A stretch of 64,000 nt of DNA, taken from the NCBI GenBank assembly GCA_025766275.1, contig JAFKAC010000001.1, positions 1,054,001 through 1,118,000 on the forward strand. The letters run 5' to 3'. A program made the translations under genes and the position numbers. Position 1 is the first letter of the stretch. Each line of letters starts with the position of its first letter. Below are positions 9,191-22,322 of this stretch, piece by piece. This DNA is from Lactarius indigo (lineage: Eukaryota > Basidiomycota > Agaricomycetes > Russulales > Russulaceae). The notes beneath the pieces were generated by a model, which was not told the DNA's origin, did no database searches, and saw nothing but the letters and a program-made list of their open reading frames with translations.

Positions 9191-11187
9191 CTTTCCTTTT
9201 TTACTGAGGGTGACTGATGTAACGGGGTTGGCCGAACACAAGCGCTCGTTGCTCAGCAGTTTGTGATTGCGCCTCATTTCGTGCGCTCGAGATGTGAAGA
9301 GCTCTGCCAGTGAGATCGCACCGTGAGTCGAAAGCAACAGACAATTTTTCGCGACATTGACGACAATCCATCCCTGCTCGCCCTATTCTCCCTCAATTTC
9401 CTTATCATCCAATTGCCCCGCCTCTCCTCAATTTCCATACCGATGCGATTGAGGTGCACAACGCCACTCTCAACGAGGGCCAAGTAGCACAGTTGAAGCT
9501 TGAACTCGAGAGTTAGAAATGGTTACGCAGGTGCGTGCAGACCCCTCCATGTCACTCCCAAGCACGCTCACAAATCTCTTGCAGCTCAAAGATTAATGTC
9601 GAGGCCCCTCGTCACACACCTCCTGCACCTCGAATTGTCTTTACGGGATCTTCAGCACCTCTCCGCAACCGTCTATCACCATCTACCCAGCAGCCGACCT
9701 TTGCTCAATGGCGCATGGATCGCATGATCCTTGTACGTGGACCAGACCGGCCCAGAGCTCATTATTGTCTCCCACCCTGCGGCACATTCAATGAGATCAG
9801 GAACATCAACCCTGCCGAGGGCACTAGCCGAGGTGCGTGCATGTGGCAGCTTCCTTTTTCCCCATTCCTCGGTGCTTTCATCTCACTACTGTCTTTCAGC
9901 AGAGGTGATTCGACCCTTTATATCCCCACGTATCAAACCTACGGCCTATCTATTCTCCGTAATCTGTATCGTCACGTCCGCGACCACAGATTTCGCGATC
10001 AAGTACAGTATGTACGTTTTCGCCTCAGTCTTCTCCTAACTCTCGTTTCTATTCCACTGAAGCTCGACGAAATCCTTAAACACGCCCCCATGTTGACATA
10101 CCCTCCATCTCCATCTACAACACCCCCCCAGACAGTGCCGGTACAGACGACGTGCTGCGCGTGCTGCGGGCAAGGCTGCGGGTCTCCCGCGCCGACGTCG
10201 GGAACTAGTCGAAGGAGAGGGGGATCATACCGTCAGAAATGTGCGCTTTTCTGGAGAGCCTTGTTGTCGTAAGGGAAGCAGTATGTCCTCTGTCTTTTTC
10301 TCAGCTTCATCTGCTGACGCGCTTCGTTCTTTGTGCGGAGACAAGGTCTACCACCACAACCTCGCGCACTGGCCATCCACCCACTAGACCCCACATCGCG
10401 ATCGCCATGGCCCTGTAAGACTCGACCACCCTTCGACTTTGACAAGCGGTCTTCGCTACGCAAGCGCACCAGCTCTTCATCCTTCCCCTCTGGACATTCT
10501 TAAGTGGGGTGCCGGACGATCCGCACACTTGGCAGCAGCGCATGCAGGCAGATCCTCAGGAAATCTGGCGCGTGACCGCGACCCAAGTGGAGTGCTGGCT
10601 CGTCGACGGTAAGTCTTCTACCAAACTCTTTTCTTCTAGGAGAACGACCCCACATCGATGCCATCATAAATAAAAAGCAATCCGCGCTGACTTGTAACTG
10701 CTGAGCCGCGCAGACGTTGTGCGCCTATCCGGGCCGCAGGAGTGAGCCTCGTTGGTCGGGTGCCTTGCGAGTACCACGGGAGGTGATGCGTCTGGATCTC
10801 GACATTGTCGCATTCGCCCGACGATCAGGTTGCAATGAAGCAGTCATGATGTTGGTAGCACCGGGATTGAAGCAGTCTGAGGCACCTGTGGTGGGATGGT
10901 GTGCGCCCGTAGGCTTCAAACGTGCCTAAGAATCTGTCGTTTTTGCTGTCGACGCTAGTAGCGTTCTATCAACCATGCATCACGTACATCTCTACTCGTT
11001 CTGACTCTGACCTCTCACTCTGACCTCCCGCTCTATTCAAGTTTACACATATTTGCCACAATATTGTACCGCGTAATAGGGTGACATACACACAAGATGA
11101 GAATAGGTATTGAATCTATCAGTATGGTAATATTGAGGGTCCAACGAGAATATATACCCTACCGAATCTAAGACAATGGGGGATGCA
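9191..11187. other. Decayed flank with fragments of unrecognised exons
   Basis: 9213-9300 matches sequence upstream of DUF-1 (14041-14120) and DUF-4 (26875-26945), with a shared core gccgaa...caagcgctcg. 9400-9470 matches 14225-14290. 9833-9945 resembles 18265-18360. So this is an old copy of the array's flanking DNA. Within it, plus-strand pieces look spliced, for example an exon ending at about 10612 (W-R-V-T-A-T-Q-V-E-C-W-L-V-D) joining one that stops at 10742-10744. Frames do not connect into a gene. 11041-11187 is the downstream flank of DUF-1. Confidence 0.45.
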
Positions 11188-13908
11188 TTAAACGATATTG
11201 TACTGGCCATGCGAAGGATCCAGAGGAGGTCCTCCTGGATGCTCGGTATTTGGTTCCCCCGTCGAAGGACCTGTGATGACCACATCCAAGTCAGTAACCG
11301 ACTGCAGTGACGGGGGTTGTGTTAGAAGATCTACGGGGTTTGCGTAGATCGCCTGATTCACTGAGGGGGTGTTAAGAGTGTTCTTGTCGTCGGGTAAACC
11401 AGCACCAAGGTTATGCGCAGAGGTCGATCCTGGAGAAGCGGTGGGAGCAGCGGCGGCTATTGTCGGGTGACGGGATCCTGGAAGGATAATCGGGTGTAAG
11501 ATTGGGTCATCGGCGAGAGTGAAGACAGTGACGCACCTGTATGAAGTATATTATCGAGAACTCGACCTGAAGATGCCAAAGGTTGGAGATTTGGTAGATG
11601 GGAAGCCGTCGGGGGTTCAGGGTTTTCCTCGAGGGCAACGACAGCGGGTGAGGAGGTAGGGAAAAGAGGAGCGGATGTAGAAGTTTCAGGAGGAGAGCGG
11701 GGCGTGGTTATACTTGAGTTGACAGTGTCTTGTAATGCACTAGCGGTGGCCGGAGTCGGCGAGGCAACAGGAATGTGGAGGCTTTCGATAGTTGACTGAT
11801 GAGCGTGGTGGGAGTTGTCAAACGGTGGCACATCGGTGGAGCTTTCGATGACACAAAGTGGGGTAGGTAGGGACGAGGAAAGTGCTTCGGGACCGGAAAT
11901 GGCAGGGAACAACTTGGAATTATGATGTAGGACAGCGCACAATGAATACGAGGATGGTTCGGATAGAATGGTATCCAAAAGGTGCGTAGAGGCGGAGAAG
12001 CGTGTTGGTGCAGAATTGGTACCGTGATGTAGAGACACACAAATCTGGCGAATCGGTCTGAGGATCCGGAGCGCCATCTTCCGATCGTCGTCCTTCTGAG
12101 CTTTGCGAACGACTTGATTCCAGAGAGTACAAAACTCGTGCCGCAGTTCAGGTGACGTATCCCGTACATCGAATTTAGAAGCTGTTTCCAGGACGTCCGC
12201 GAACCGACCAGATGGCCAGAACGGTTCCCTGAAATGGTTAAATTGCCGGCGGACAACATGAATCACAATGGCAAGTGGCAGGGTGTTACCATTTGCGGCG
12301 TAGTCCCGAAGGACAGATTCCGGGACGCGCAGTTCACTTGAGGCGAGAATGAACCACGAGTCATCGCGCTGTTTCGAAGTTGCTATGATATTGGTAACGA
12401 CGGCTTGTGTAACCAATCCAGTGCCTTGATTCCCGCCATTGCCCCAGCCTCTTACAATACAGCCAAATTTGCCCGTTTGCAGTCCCATACATTTGTTTTC
12501 GGACATGATACTACTCATGACCTGATAATATCGGAAGAAAAACGTGGTTGGATCAAGGGCCCTGGCGCAGATGATAGCCCGCCAATTTTTGACCGACTCC
12601 GGAAGTAAATCTGATGAGAATGTGCGGTCAAACAACCCTGTCAATGCCCTTGAAAGCTTATCCTTTTGCTCTTGGGTGAGAGCAGGAAGAGGATCTTTGA
12701 CGACGTTTGAGCTGCGGAAGCCAGGTAAGCCGGAAAAAAAGTGTTCAAGTTCGTGGTCTTCGTCCAAACTATCGAACGTCCACAGGAATGCGCGAGTGTC
12801 AATCTCTGAAGGTGATTTCAGAGCGGTTTCCTCGGCTATCTTGAGCATGCCTTGCAAGAGCAGCCCGCGATATCTTATCTCAATAGATTCAAACCTATTG
12901 TAAGTTTCAGCACTAAAAAAGTCCAAGGAGGTGAGCCTTCGAAGAGCCCGAAATATGAGCCATCGTGTTCCGGCGACAATATGCCAGACCGGCAACGAGA
13001 GTGGGGTGTGGTATGGGCTGTCGTGGTGTAAGATTGGGACAAACGTGATGCATCCATACAGTGCAGTGCAAATCCCGATCCACGACACCACTGACTTGAA
13101 AATCGTGAGATCGACGTTCCAAAGGAACACAGATATGCCGGAAAAGAACAGGAAAAGGGAAATATGCAGCAGTGTTGGCAATGCTTCAACTGCCCACGGA
13201 AGGAGAAACTTCTCGACACCCTCAAAAAAGAATGCACGGATCCTCGCTCGCTTGTGTAGACTGTAACGCGGCTGAGTGACCTTGAGGTATCTTCGTGCCC
13301 ATTGCTGAAGTAACGTTGCGAGTAGAGCACAGCTGATACTGATGACCAAGCTCAAGAACAAAAGCGCGTTCACCCAGACTGCATAGTTCGGTGGAGAAAA
13401 TGGGGGCGGAGAAGCAGGGAGGGAAGTGGAAATGTTGGATGCAGGGCCTGCGAGAGTAGCCTGATAGATATTTGCGAGATAGAAATTGGAAGTGTCCTGG
13501 GGGTTCGGTCGAATGTCCTGAATGGACACTGAGATCAATGAAGCGACAGCAGCCGAGAATAAACCGGTCTGTGCGAGATGAGTGTGTGAATTAGTCAGAA
13601 GATAATGACGCACAAAAATGAGAATTCCATCGGCGTCCGCTTTCCATCCTTCGACCATCTTCTTGTCTTCTTCCGTCGCCATGTTTAGATACATCGAGAA
13701 AATTGTCCCTGACCCATCGACGAAGTTCGACATTCCCCGTGGCTCTTGAGTCTGTCCCGACTGAGGTGGATACGGGTGATCACCTATGAGGGTCACAGTA
13801 GTAGGTGAGAACGATGAGGATCATGATGGGGCCAAGTGGGAGTACGATACCTCTGTCTGGGCCAATATCTGCCCCGGTCAAATTGACATTCTCGAAAGCT
13901 TGGGACAT
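11188..13908 (-). CDS. DUF6535 membrane protein, array copy 1 (DUF-1)
   Basis: Model: exons 13908-13851, 13783-13614, 13568-11537 and 11477-11188, giving 849 aa. Every junction is GT-AG and keeps frame. It starts MSQAFEN. Residues about 30-75 hold the conserved MSNFVDGSG...ATEEDKKMVEGWKADADGI segment. A four-helix membrane module follows: TGLFSAAVASLISV (from 77), ALLFLSLVISISCALL (about 140-163), LLHISLFLFFSGISVFL (about 204-226), IGICTALYGCITFV (about 236-256). The motif LLATLLQQWARRYLKV is typical of DUF6535. A cytosolic-type region with A-F-L-W-T-F-D-S-L-D-E-D-H-E-L follows, then a Pro/Ser/Thr-rich low-complexity tail ending QYNIV. The function of DUF6535 is unknown. First copy of a five-gene tandem array. 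Confidence 0.85.
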
Positions 13909-15138
13909 TGAATATTCTGGAGCGAGTCGATATTATGGAGAATAAAATCTGAGAGAGTGCAACGCGTTAATGGTGACCGGTGGCCGCTCTCAGCCAGTTG
14001 TAAAGCGCCATGAGCTTGACCATGAGTGCACCACAAGGCAACGGGGTCGGCCGAATGCAAGCGCTCGAAGCGCAACAAATTGTGATTGCGAAATAAGCTG
14101 CAGCGCCTCATATTTTCATTGCAGGGATCTACAACACGAAGACCTCTGTCTGTGGTAATCTCTACAGTAATTGCATCGTGATGTTTTATCTGACCGCATA
14201 CTCTTCTCTCCCACAATGTCCTTGTCGTTCAATTGCCCCACCTATCCGCAATGTCCCTACCGACGCGATTGAGACGCCTAACGCCGCTCCTTAGCCGTGT
14301 CAGTATCTAAATTGCACACGCATCAGTCGATTTCGTGAGCTCATTCCACTCTGTATCGACTCCACGGTCCGGCGTGTATCCGACGAACACATAGTCACCC
14401 CTGCACGGTAAGCTTTCGACATCCACAATGCTCGTGCATTCAAACCACACGCTCTCAGTATACTACCCGCAGAGAAAATTCTACGTGCATTATCTCATCC
14501 ACGCGTGCACAACTCGGGGATAGTCATGGGGAGGGAATAGGAGGTCGCTGGGGAAGGGTCGGCGCGGGACGAGTCTCGACTTCGCATGCTCAGACTTTCG
14601 GCTTGATAGCTTGATCAGATGTAAAGTCGCGTGGTGATAACGGAGTTGGACCCCTGGACCTCCGGGACTGTATTAGTGCGCCACTAGTATTGTTTGGCTT
14701 TGTTGTGTCAAAGTGGGCTGCCTCCAGGTTATGCCTTCGGCAACCGCTATATTGTACCACAGACGCTCTCGCGAAATTCGCAGAAGACTATTTTGAAGAC
14801 GACATATAAGGGTTCTTTTCCGTACCTTGCGCGAAATACAAGTCGCCCGGCTCACAATTTACATCTTGTGGGAGACCCTTCGACGCCTTGTCCGTCTCAC
14901 GCTCTTTGACTTCGTGCGCACCTGACTTCTCACCGCAGAACTCGCCTTCCTCTCCTCATGCCATACAGCGCGGATGAAGGACGGAAGCGTCGCAGACAAG
15001 GCGCTCCACCTCAATTCGGCGGTGCAGGCAATTGCGGACATGGACGGACGGGACCTCGCAGAGTGTTTCCGCCCAACGGTAATATCGAGGGCCCAACACG
15101 AATATACGCATATCGAATCTAAGAGATTAATGGATGCG
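13909..15138. repeat. Intergenic unit between DUF-1 and DUF-2 with shared flank blocks
   Basis: No gene was found. 14041-14120 matches 9213-9300 and 26875-26945. 14691-15040 matches upstream DNA of other copies: 18018-18660, 23304-23583 and in part 31107-31205. 15060-15138 is the downstream flank of DUF-2 and matches those at 11092-11187, 19469-19550 and 23918-24010. These blocks show that the duplicated unit included both flanks. Confidence 0.65.
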
Positions 15139-17901
15139 CTAAACGATGTCGTACTGGCTATGTGAAGGTTGCGGGGGATGATCTCCTTTTGATTCCCATA
15201 TTAAAGAACCTGCGATAACTACATCCGAGTCAGTAGTAGCGGAAGGTGGTGAGGGGAGCTGGGGGGGAAGATCCAGGGTGTTTGTGCGGATGGCCAGATT
15301 CACCGAGGGGGGGTCAACAGCATCCTCGTCGTTGCGCAAACCAGGCTTCTGGCTACCATCATTCTCGGCAGCAGCGCCCAGATTAGGCGCAGAGGTCGGT
15401 CCCGGAATCGTGCTGGGAGCAGCGGTGACTGTTATCAGGAGATGGGGACCCTGGGAAAGAAAGTAACAGGGTAGGATTGGGTCGTCAGCGAAAGTGAAGA
15501 CTGTGGCGCAACTGTAGGAAACATACTGTCAAGAGCTGGATTTGAAGAAGCTGAAGGTGGGATATTTGGTGGATTGAAAGGCGTTAGGGGTCCTTCGTTT
15601 TGCTGGAGGGCAGCAACGGCAGCAGGTGGAGGGGTAAAGGAACAAGGAGAGGATGCGGAAGTTTCGGGAGTGGCGTGGGGCGTTGTTGCAGCAGCGGTGG
15701 TTGAGGTAGGAATGTGGGGGCTTTTGACGGATGTCTGAGGAGCGGGGTGGAAGTCGTCAAGAGGCGGTGGCATATCCGTAGGGCTTTCGACGATACGAAG
15801 TGGGGAAGGTACGGACGGGGAAGGTGTATCGGGGCTGGCAAAAGAAGCAGGGGTTTGCGCTGCTTTATCATTCAGGACGGCGGGAGCAAAGGTGGTGGAA
15901 GTAAAGTCGCGAAAATGGCTAGCGACGTTGCACGCTGAATACGCGGATGGCTCGTACAGAATAAAATCCCAATCGGGAGTGGAGATGGAGAATCGTGTTG
16001 GCGCAGAATCGGTATCTCGATGCAGAGATAGATAAATATTGCGGATCGGTCTGAGGATTCCGGGCGCCATCCACCGATCGTAGCCGTCGTTCTGGGCTTT
16101 GAGAGCGACTTGATTCCAGAGAGCACAAAACTCGTGCTGCAGTCCAGGTGGCGTATCCCGTACATCGAATTCAGAAGCTGCTTGTAGAACATTCAAGAAA
16201 AGGTAAGACGGCCAGAATGGTTCCCCAAAATGGTCAAATTGCTGGCGAACAAGGTAGATCAGAACGGTAAGTGACAGGCTGTTACCATTTGCGGCGTAGT
16301 CCCGAAGGACAGATTCCGGGACGCCGAGTTCACTTGAGGCGAGAATGAACCACGAGTCATCGCGCTGTTTTGACCTTGAAATGATATTGGTAACGATAGC
16401 CTGCGTAACCAATCCAGCGCCTTGATTTCCGCCATTGCCCCAGCCTCTCACAATACTGCCAAATTTGCTCGTTTGCAGTCTCATACATTGGGTTTTGAAC
16501 ATGATACTTTTCATAAGCCGACCGTATTCGTAGGGGAAGAAAACCGGATCAAGGGCCCTTGCGCAGATGATAGCTCGCCAATTTTTGACTGACTCCGGAA
16601 GCAAATCTGATGAGAATGTGCGGTCAAACAACCCTTTCAATGCCACCAAAAGCTTCTCCTTTTGCTCTTCGGTGAGCAGGGGAAGAGAATCTTCGACGAC
16701 TTTTGAGCTGCGGAAGCCAGGTAAGCCGGAAAAGAAGCGCTCGAGTTCGTGGTCTTCATCCAAACTGTCGAACGTCCACAGAAATGCGCGAGTGTCAATC
16801 TCCGAAGGTGATTTCAGAGCGGTTTCCTCTGCTGTCTTGAGCATGCCTTGCAAGAGCAGTGTGCGATATCTTCTCTCAAGAGATTTAAAGCTATCGTAAG
16901 TTACAATGCGAAAATAGTCAAACGAAGTGAGCCTTTGAAGAGCCCGAAATACGAGCCATCGTGTTCCAGCGACAATGTGCCAGACCGGCAACGAGAGTGG
17001 GGTGTAGTACGGGCAATCATGACGAAAGATCGGGACGAATGTGATGCATCCGTATAATGCAGTGCAAATCCCGATCCACGACACCACTGACTTGAAAATC
17101 GTCAGACTAACGTTCCAAAGGAACACAGAGATGCCGGAAAAGAACAGGAACAGGGAAACGTGCAGCAGTGTTGGCAATGCTTCGACTGCCCACGGAAGGA
17201 GAAACTTGTCAACGCCTTCAAAAAAAAATGCACGAATCCTTGCCCGCTTGTGTAGACTGTAACGTGGCTGGGTGACCTTGAGGTATTTTCGTGCCCACTG
17301 TTGAAGTAATGTTGCAAGTAGAGCACAGCTGATACTGATGACCAAGCTCAAGAACAAGAGCGCGTTCACCCAGACTGCGTAGTTTGGCGGAGAAAATGGG
17401 GGTGGGGAAGCAGGGAGGGAAGAAGTGGAAATGTTAGATCCGGGGTCGGTAAGGGTGTGATGGATATTCGCAAGGTAGAAATTGGAAGTGTCCTGTGGGT
17501 TCGGTCGAATGTCCTGAATGGACACGGAGATCAATGAGGCGACGGCAGCGGAGAATAAACCAGTCTATGAGAAATGAGTATGTGCATGGCATTAGAAGAT
17601 AGGGACGCACAAAGATGAGAATCCCATCAGCATCTGCTTTCCATCCTTCGACCATTTTCTTGTCTTCTTCTGTCGCCATTTCTAGATACATCGAGAAAAT
17701 GGGTCCCGACCCATCAACAAAGTTAGACATCCCCCGTTGTTCCTGATTCGGCGCTGACTGTGGATACGGGTGATCACCTATGGAGGTGGAAGTGGCCGGT
17801 GAGAAAGGTGAGGATCAAACCAAGTAGGAGTAAGTTAAAGTACCTCTTCCCGGGCCTATGTATGCCTCGGTTACGTTGACATCCTCAAGAACTTGGGACA
17901 T
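15139..17901 (-). CDS. DUF6535 membrane protein, array copy 2 (DUF-2)
   Basis: Model: 17901-17844, 17777-17611, 17564-15513, 15450-15139, giving 862 aa. Domain order is as in DUF-1: MSQ start, EEDKKMVEGWKADADGI segment, four membrane helices with LLATLLQQWARKYLKV, SLDEDHELERF region, long Pro/Ser tail ending SQYDIV. The second exon is three bases shorter than in the paralogues (one codon lost). The last intron uses a donor one base upstream of the paralogue position, because the usual GTGCG has become TTGCG. The acceptor side carries one extra base, so the frame is restored and the conserved C terminus is kept. If this donor is not used, the protein would stop at 15435. Confidence 0.8.
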
Positions 17902-19550
17902 TGAATACTTTGGCGTGAGTCGATTATGAACGTGGGAGGTTGGAACGCGTTACGAGTTGTCACTGAAGTACCCTAAGGCCGGGTTTGCTAGCAGTCGGGC
18001 CGCGGTCGTTGAGCGATCCTATTTGGCCTTGTTGTGTCGATGTCCGAGTCTACAAATCCGCAACCGCTATCATATCGGTACGGACGCCGTGGCGAAATCC
18101 GTGGAAAATACTAAGAAAACGTACATGGGTGTTAGGCCATGCTTTTCAGAAAAACAGATCGCCCAACTCGCAGGACACATTTTGTCGGGCAGACCAAGAA
18201 CTGGAACTTGCCAGTGCACCTCATATTCAAATCGATTCCACACGTGCTTTGGGAGGTCGGCACTGGCCGCGGTGCGTGCCAATGTTTTCTCTCTTGACGC
18301 TCTCATCACACTACTGTCTTTCAATCTTCTGAATCAAGCTATTATATGCCCACCTATCAAACTTGTGATCGACCCTCCAGAATCAAGAACGCATGCGACC
18401 GAACTGTTCCCTCTCACCACACCACGGCCCTCGGTCTTTTGAAGCTAGAGAGACCGTTCGATGCCTCGTCCAAGCTTCACGACACCATTTGTCTCACGCT
18501 TCATGACATCTCGCACTCCCGCTCCCGAACTCGCCTTCCTCTCCACATACATTACGGCGCAGATGACGTATTGAAGCGTTGCCGACCATGCGCTCTACCT
18601 CACTACGGTGATGCTGTATTGACGATTCCGGAGCGCAATTAGACCGGCGCGGGAAATAGCGGACATGGACGGACAGGACCACTTCTACACGCCAGTGATT
18701 CTGCCCAACAGGTAAGACGCCCCCACTTACGAGAAATAGGCAGAGGGCTTCTCGAGGAAGAAGCGAGCATTGGGTAAACTTCGTATTTTACGGAGCGCAT
18801 TCGACGGTCTGTTTTAGGCACCCTTGTGAGCGGCCCGGTCTCTTGCGAGCCGCGTTTAAAATCTTATCTGTCGCTCACCCTTGAACGGGGCGAGGAGTGG
18901 TCTACGGGACATACCAGCGCGTCGCCTGACGTCTCAAAAACTCGGCGCCCGAAGTTGTTGAGAACCTGGTAAATATTGGTGAAAGTGAATGTGGAGGGAT
19001 TTGCGAGGCCCGTGGATGTTATGAGTGGGATCACGAACAAGATGCTATGAAGAAGTGGAGAATTGACGGGAGAAGAGAAAACACAACTTGCGAAGCAAAG
19101 TTACTATCCACGTCTGCCACCCAACGTTCAGTCATCATCTTATTCCTCGTGCTACGGAGGGTAATTGGCCCTGAGGCGCACGTTAATGGATTTTAAAAAA
19201 AAAAAAAAAAAACATCTTATTCCCTTCGTCTGCCACCGCGAAGGATATATTTACAGAAGAGAGGCCCTGTTCCGTCCTCGAAGTTAGCCCGGGGTTCCCA
19301 AGATCTTACAGATCGAGGCGAGGAATGCATTGGGTGGGTTGGACGTCAGTTGCGCAAGTGGGAGCCATGCCGTACCCTCGTTAATATTCTCTCGTACGGA
19401 GATGTGGCTAGGGGTTCGCGAATTCGCCTTAATATTTGTATTACGCAATAGGACAGTGTACACATCAGATGATGAGGAAGGAATCGGATAGTATCAGTAT
19501 GGCGGTATCGAGGTCCCAAAAGGAATATGTAACTAAAAGGCTAAACGATA
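17902..19550. repeat. Intergenic unit between DUF-2 and DUF-3
   Basis: No gene was found. 18018-18128 and 18440-18660 are diverged copies of the upstream flank seen at 14691-15040 and 23304-23583. 18265-18360 resembles 9833-9945. 19255-19550 is the downstream flank of DUF-3 and is clearly similar to 23710-24010, downstream of DUF-4. An 18-base A run lies at 19195-19212. Confidence 0.6.
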
Positions 19551-22322
19551 TCATACTGGTGACGTGAAGGATCCAGAGGAGGATCGACAATCTCCTGTAC
19601 GCTCGACATTTGGCTCCCATTCTGAAGGACCTGCAGTGACTACATCCGGGCCAGTAACAAACGATAGTGATAGAGGCTGTGGTGGACGGTCTAGAGCGGG
19701 CATTGTATTTGTGTGGATTGTCCGAGTCGAGGGGGAGTCAGGAGCGTCATTGTTACTGTGAAAACCAGGCTTCTGGTTACCATCGCCCTCGGCAGCAACA
19801 CCCAGATTAGGAGAAGAAGGCGGTCTAGGAGAAGCGCTAGAGATAGCGGTGACTATTCTCGGGCCGGTGAGATGTCGGATTGGATCGTCGGAGAATGAAG
19901 ATAACGGCGCACCTGTAGCAAGTATATTGTCGAAAACTGGACCTGAAGGAGCCGAAGGTGGCAAGTTTATTAGATCAGAGGACGTCGGGGATTCTGCATG
20001 TTGCTTAAGGGCAACGGCGGCGGGTGGGGAGATAGGGAAAAAAGGAGGGCGTGTAGAAGTTTCGGGAGTTGAGCGGAGCATCTTTATACCTGAGTTGACA
20101 GTATCCTGTGATAGACTAGTGGTGGCCAAAGCTCTTAAGGCAACAGGAACGCGGAGGCTTTCGATAGTTGACTGATGATGAGGGTGGAAGTTGTTAAGCG
20201 GCGACACACCAGTGAAGCTTTCAATGGCACCAAGCGGGGCAGGTACGGACGAAGAAGGTGCATCGGGATTGGGAAAGGCAGGGACCAACGCGGCATGATC
20301 ATGCAGGACATTTCGAGCAAAGGTGGAGGTTGGGTTATGAGTGTGGTCAGCGACGGTGCACACTGGATACGTGGATGGGTCATCCAGAATATTATCCCAA
20401 ATGGGCGTGTTGACGGAGAAGCGTGTTGGCGCAGAATCGGTATCTCGATGAAGAGATACGTAAATATTCTGAATCTTTTTGAGGATCAGGAAGGCTATCT
20501 GCCTCTCGTCATTCTGGGCTTTGCGAACGACTTGATTCCAGAGAGCACAGAACTCATGCTGCAGTTCAGGTGACGCATCCCGTACATTGAAATGAGAAGC
20601 TAGTTCTAGAATGGCCCGGAAGCTGTCAGAGGGCCAGAATGGATTCCTAAAATGGTCAAATTGCTGGCGAACAACGTGAATCAGAACGGCAAGTGACAGG
20701 CTGTTACCATTTGCGGCGTAGTCCCGAAGGACAGGTTCCGGGACGCCGAGTTCACTTGAGGCGAGAATGAACCACGAGTCATCCCGCTGTTTCGACGTTG
20801 CAATGATATTGGTAACGATAACCCGGGTAACCAATCCGGCGCCTTGATTTCCGCCATTGCCCCAGCCTCTCAGAGTACAGCCAAATTTGCTCGTTTGCAG
20901 TCCCATACATCGGTCTCCATGCATGATACTATCCATCATGTCATCATATTCGTAGGGAAACTGTGCTGGATCAAGGGCCCTGGCGCAGATGATAGCTCGC
21001 CAATTTTTGACCGACTCTGGAAGCAAATCTGATGAGAATGTGCGGTCAAACAACCCTTCCAATGCTACCGAAAGCTTCTCCTTTTGCTCGGGGGTGAGAA
21101 GGGAAAGAGGATCTTTGACGACTTTTGAGCTGCGGAGGCCAGGTAAGCCGGAAAAGAAGCGCTCGAGTTCGTGGTCTTCGTCCAAACTTTCGAATGTCCA
21201 CATAAATGCACGAGTGTCGATCTCCAAAGGTAATTCCAGAGCAGTTTCCTCGGCTCTCTTCTTCATGCCTTGCACATACCGTTTGCGATATTCTTCCTCC
21301 CGGAACCAAGAGCGACGGAAGGATTCAGCACTTAAACATCTTGCTAAGAATAGCAAGTAAGCGAGTCTCCGAAGAGCCTGACAAATGAGATACGATATCC
21401 CAGTGACAATGTACTGGGCTGGTAATGAGAGTGGGGTGTGGTACGGGCTGTCATGATAAAAGATCGGGAAAAATGTGATGCACCCGTACAGGGCGGTGCA
21501 AATCCCGATCCACACGACCACTGCCTTGAAAATGGTCAGGTCGACGTTCCAAAGGAACACAGAGACGCCGGCAAAGAACAGGAACAGGGAAATGTGCAAC
21601 AGTGTTGGCAGCGCTTCGACGGCCCATGGAAGGAGAAACTTCTCGACGCCCTCGAAAAAGAACGCACGGATCCTTGCTCGCTTGTGTAGACTATAACGTG
21701 GCTGGGTGACCTTAAGATATCTTCGTGCCCACTGCTGAAGTAACGTCGCAAGTAGCGCACAGCTGATACTGATGACCAAGCTCAAAAACAGGAGCGCGTT
21801 CACCCAGACTGCATAGTTTGGCGGAGAAAATGGGGGCGGGGATGTAGGGAGGGAAGTGGAAATGTTGGATGCAGGGCCGGCGAGAGTAGCCTGATAGATA
21901 TTCGCAAGGTAGAAATTGGAAGTGTCCTGTGGGTTCGGTCGGATGTCCTGAATGGACACTGAGATCAACGAAGCGACAGCAGCAGAGAATAAACCGGTCT
22001 ACGAGAGATGAGTTGGTGTGAACCAGTCGGAAGGTAGAGACGCACAAAGATGAGAATGCCATCGGCGTCCGCTTTCCATCCTTCAACCATCTTCTTATCC
22101 TCTTCCGTCGCCATTTCTAGATACATGGAGAATATAGGCCCTGACCCATCGACAAAGTTGGACACTCCATGTGACGCCCGATCAGGCGCTGACTGGGTTG
22201 GGTGCTGGTCACCACCTATACACGTGGTTGGTGAGTACTATGAAAATACAACACGTGGATCAGATAGCTGTACCTATTCCTGCGTTGCGTATGTCGCTAG
22301 TGTCGTGAGGAGCCCCGGACAT
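19551..22322 (-). CDS. DUF6535 membrane protein, array copy 3 (DUF-3)
   Basis: Model: 22322-22274, 22215-22046, 21998-19551, giving 888 aa. The first exon differs from the other copies (MSGAP instead of MSQA), but the second encodes the shared EEDKKMVEGWKADADGI segment and the third the four-helix DUF6535 module with LLATLLQQWARRYLKV. The last intron of the paralogues appears to be translated here. Its donor GTGCGC remains, but the acceptor region has changed and splicing there would give an immediate stop. Near the end a frame change replaces the conserved tail with ...SGSFTSPV, while codons for QYDIV survive in another frame just beyond. The domain call is firm; the 3' structure is uncertain. 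Confidence 0.75.

Noticed and set aside
12405..13330. Long antisense frames inside the DUF6535 genes, recurring in all five copies
   Set aside because: They recur because the sense genes are paralogous. They lack domains and overlap conserved sense exons.
19195..19212. A18 tract as a possible retroposon tail
   Set aside because: No element body or target duplication was found next to it; it is better read as a simple homopolymer.
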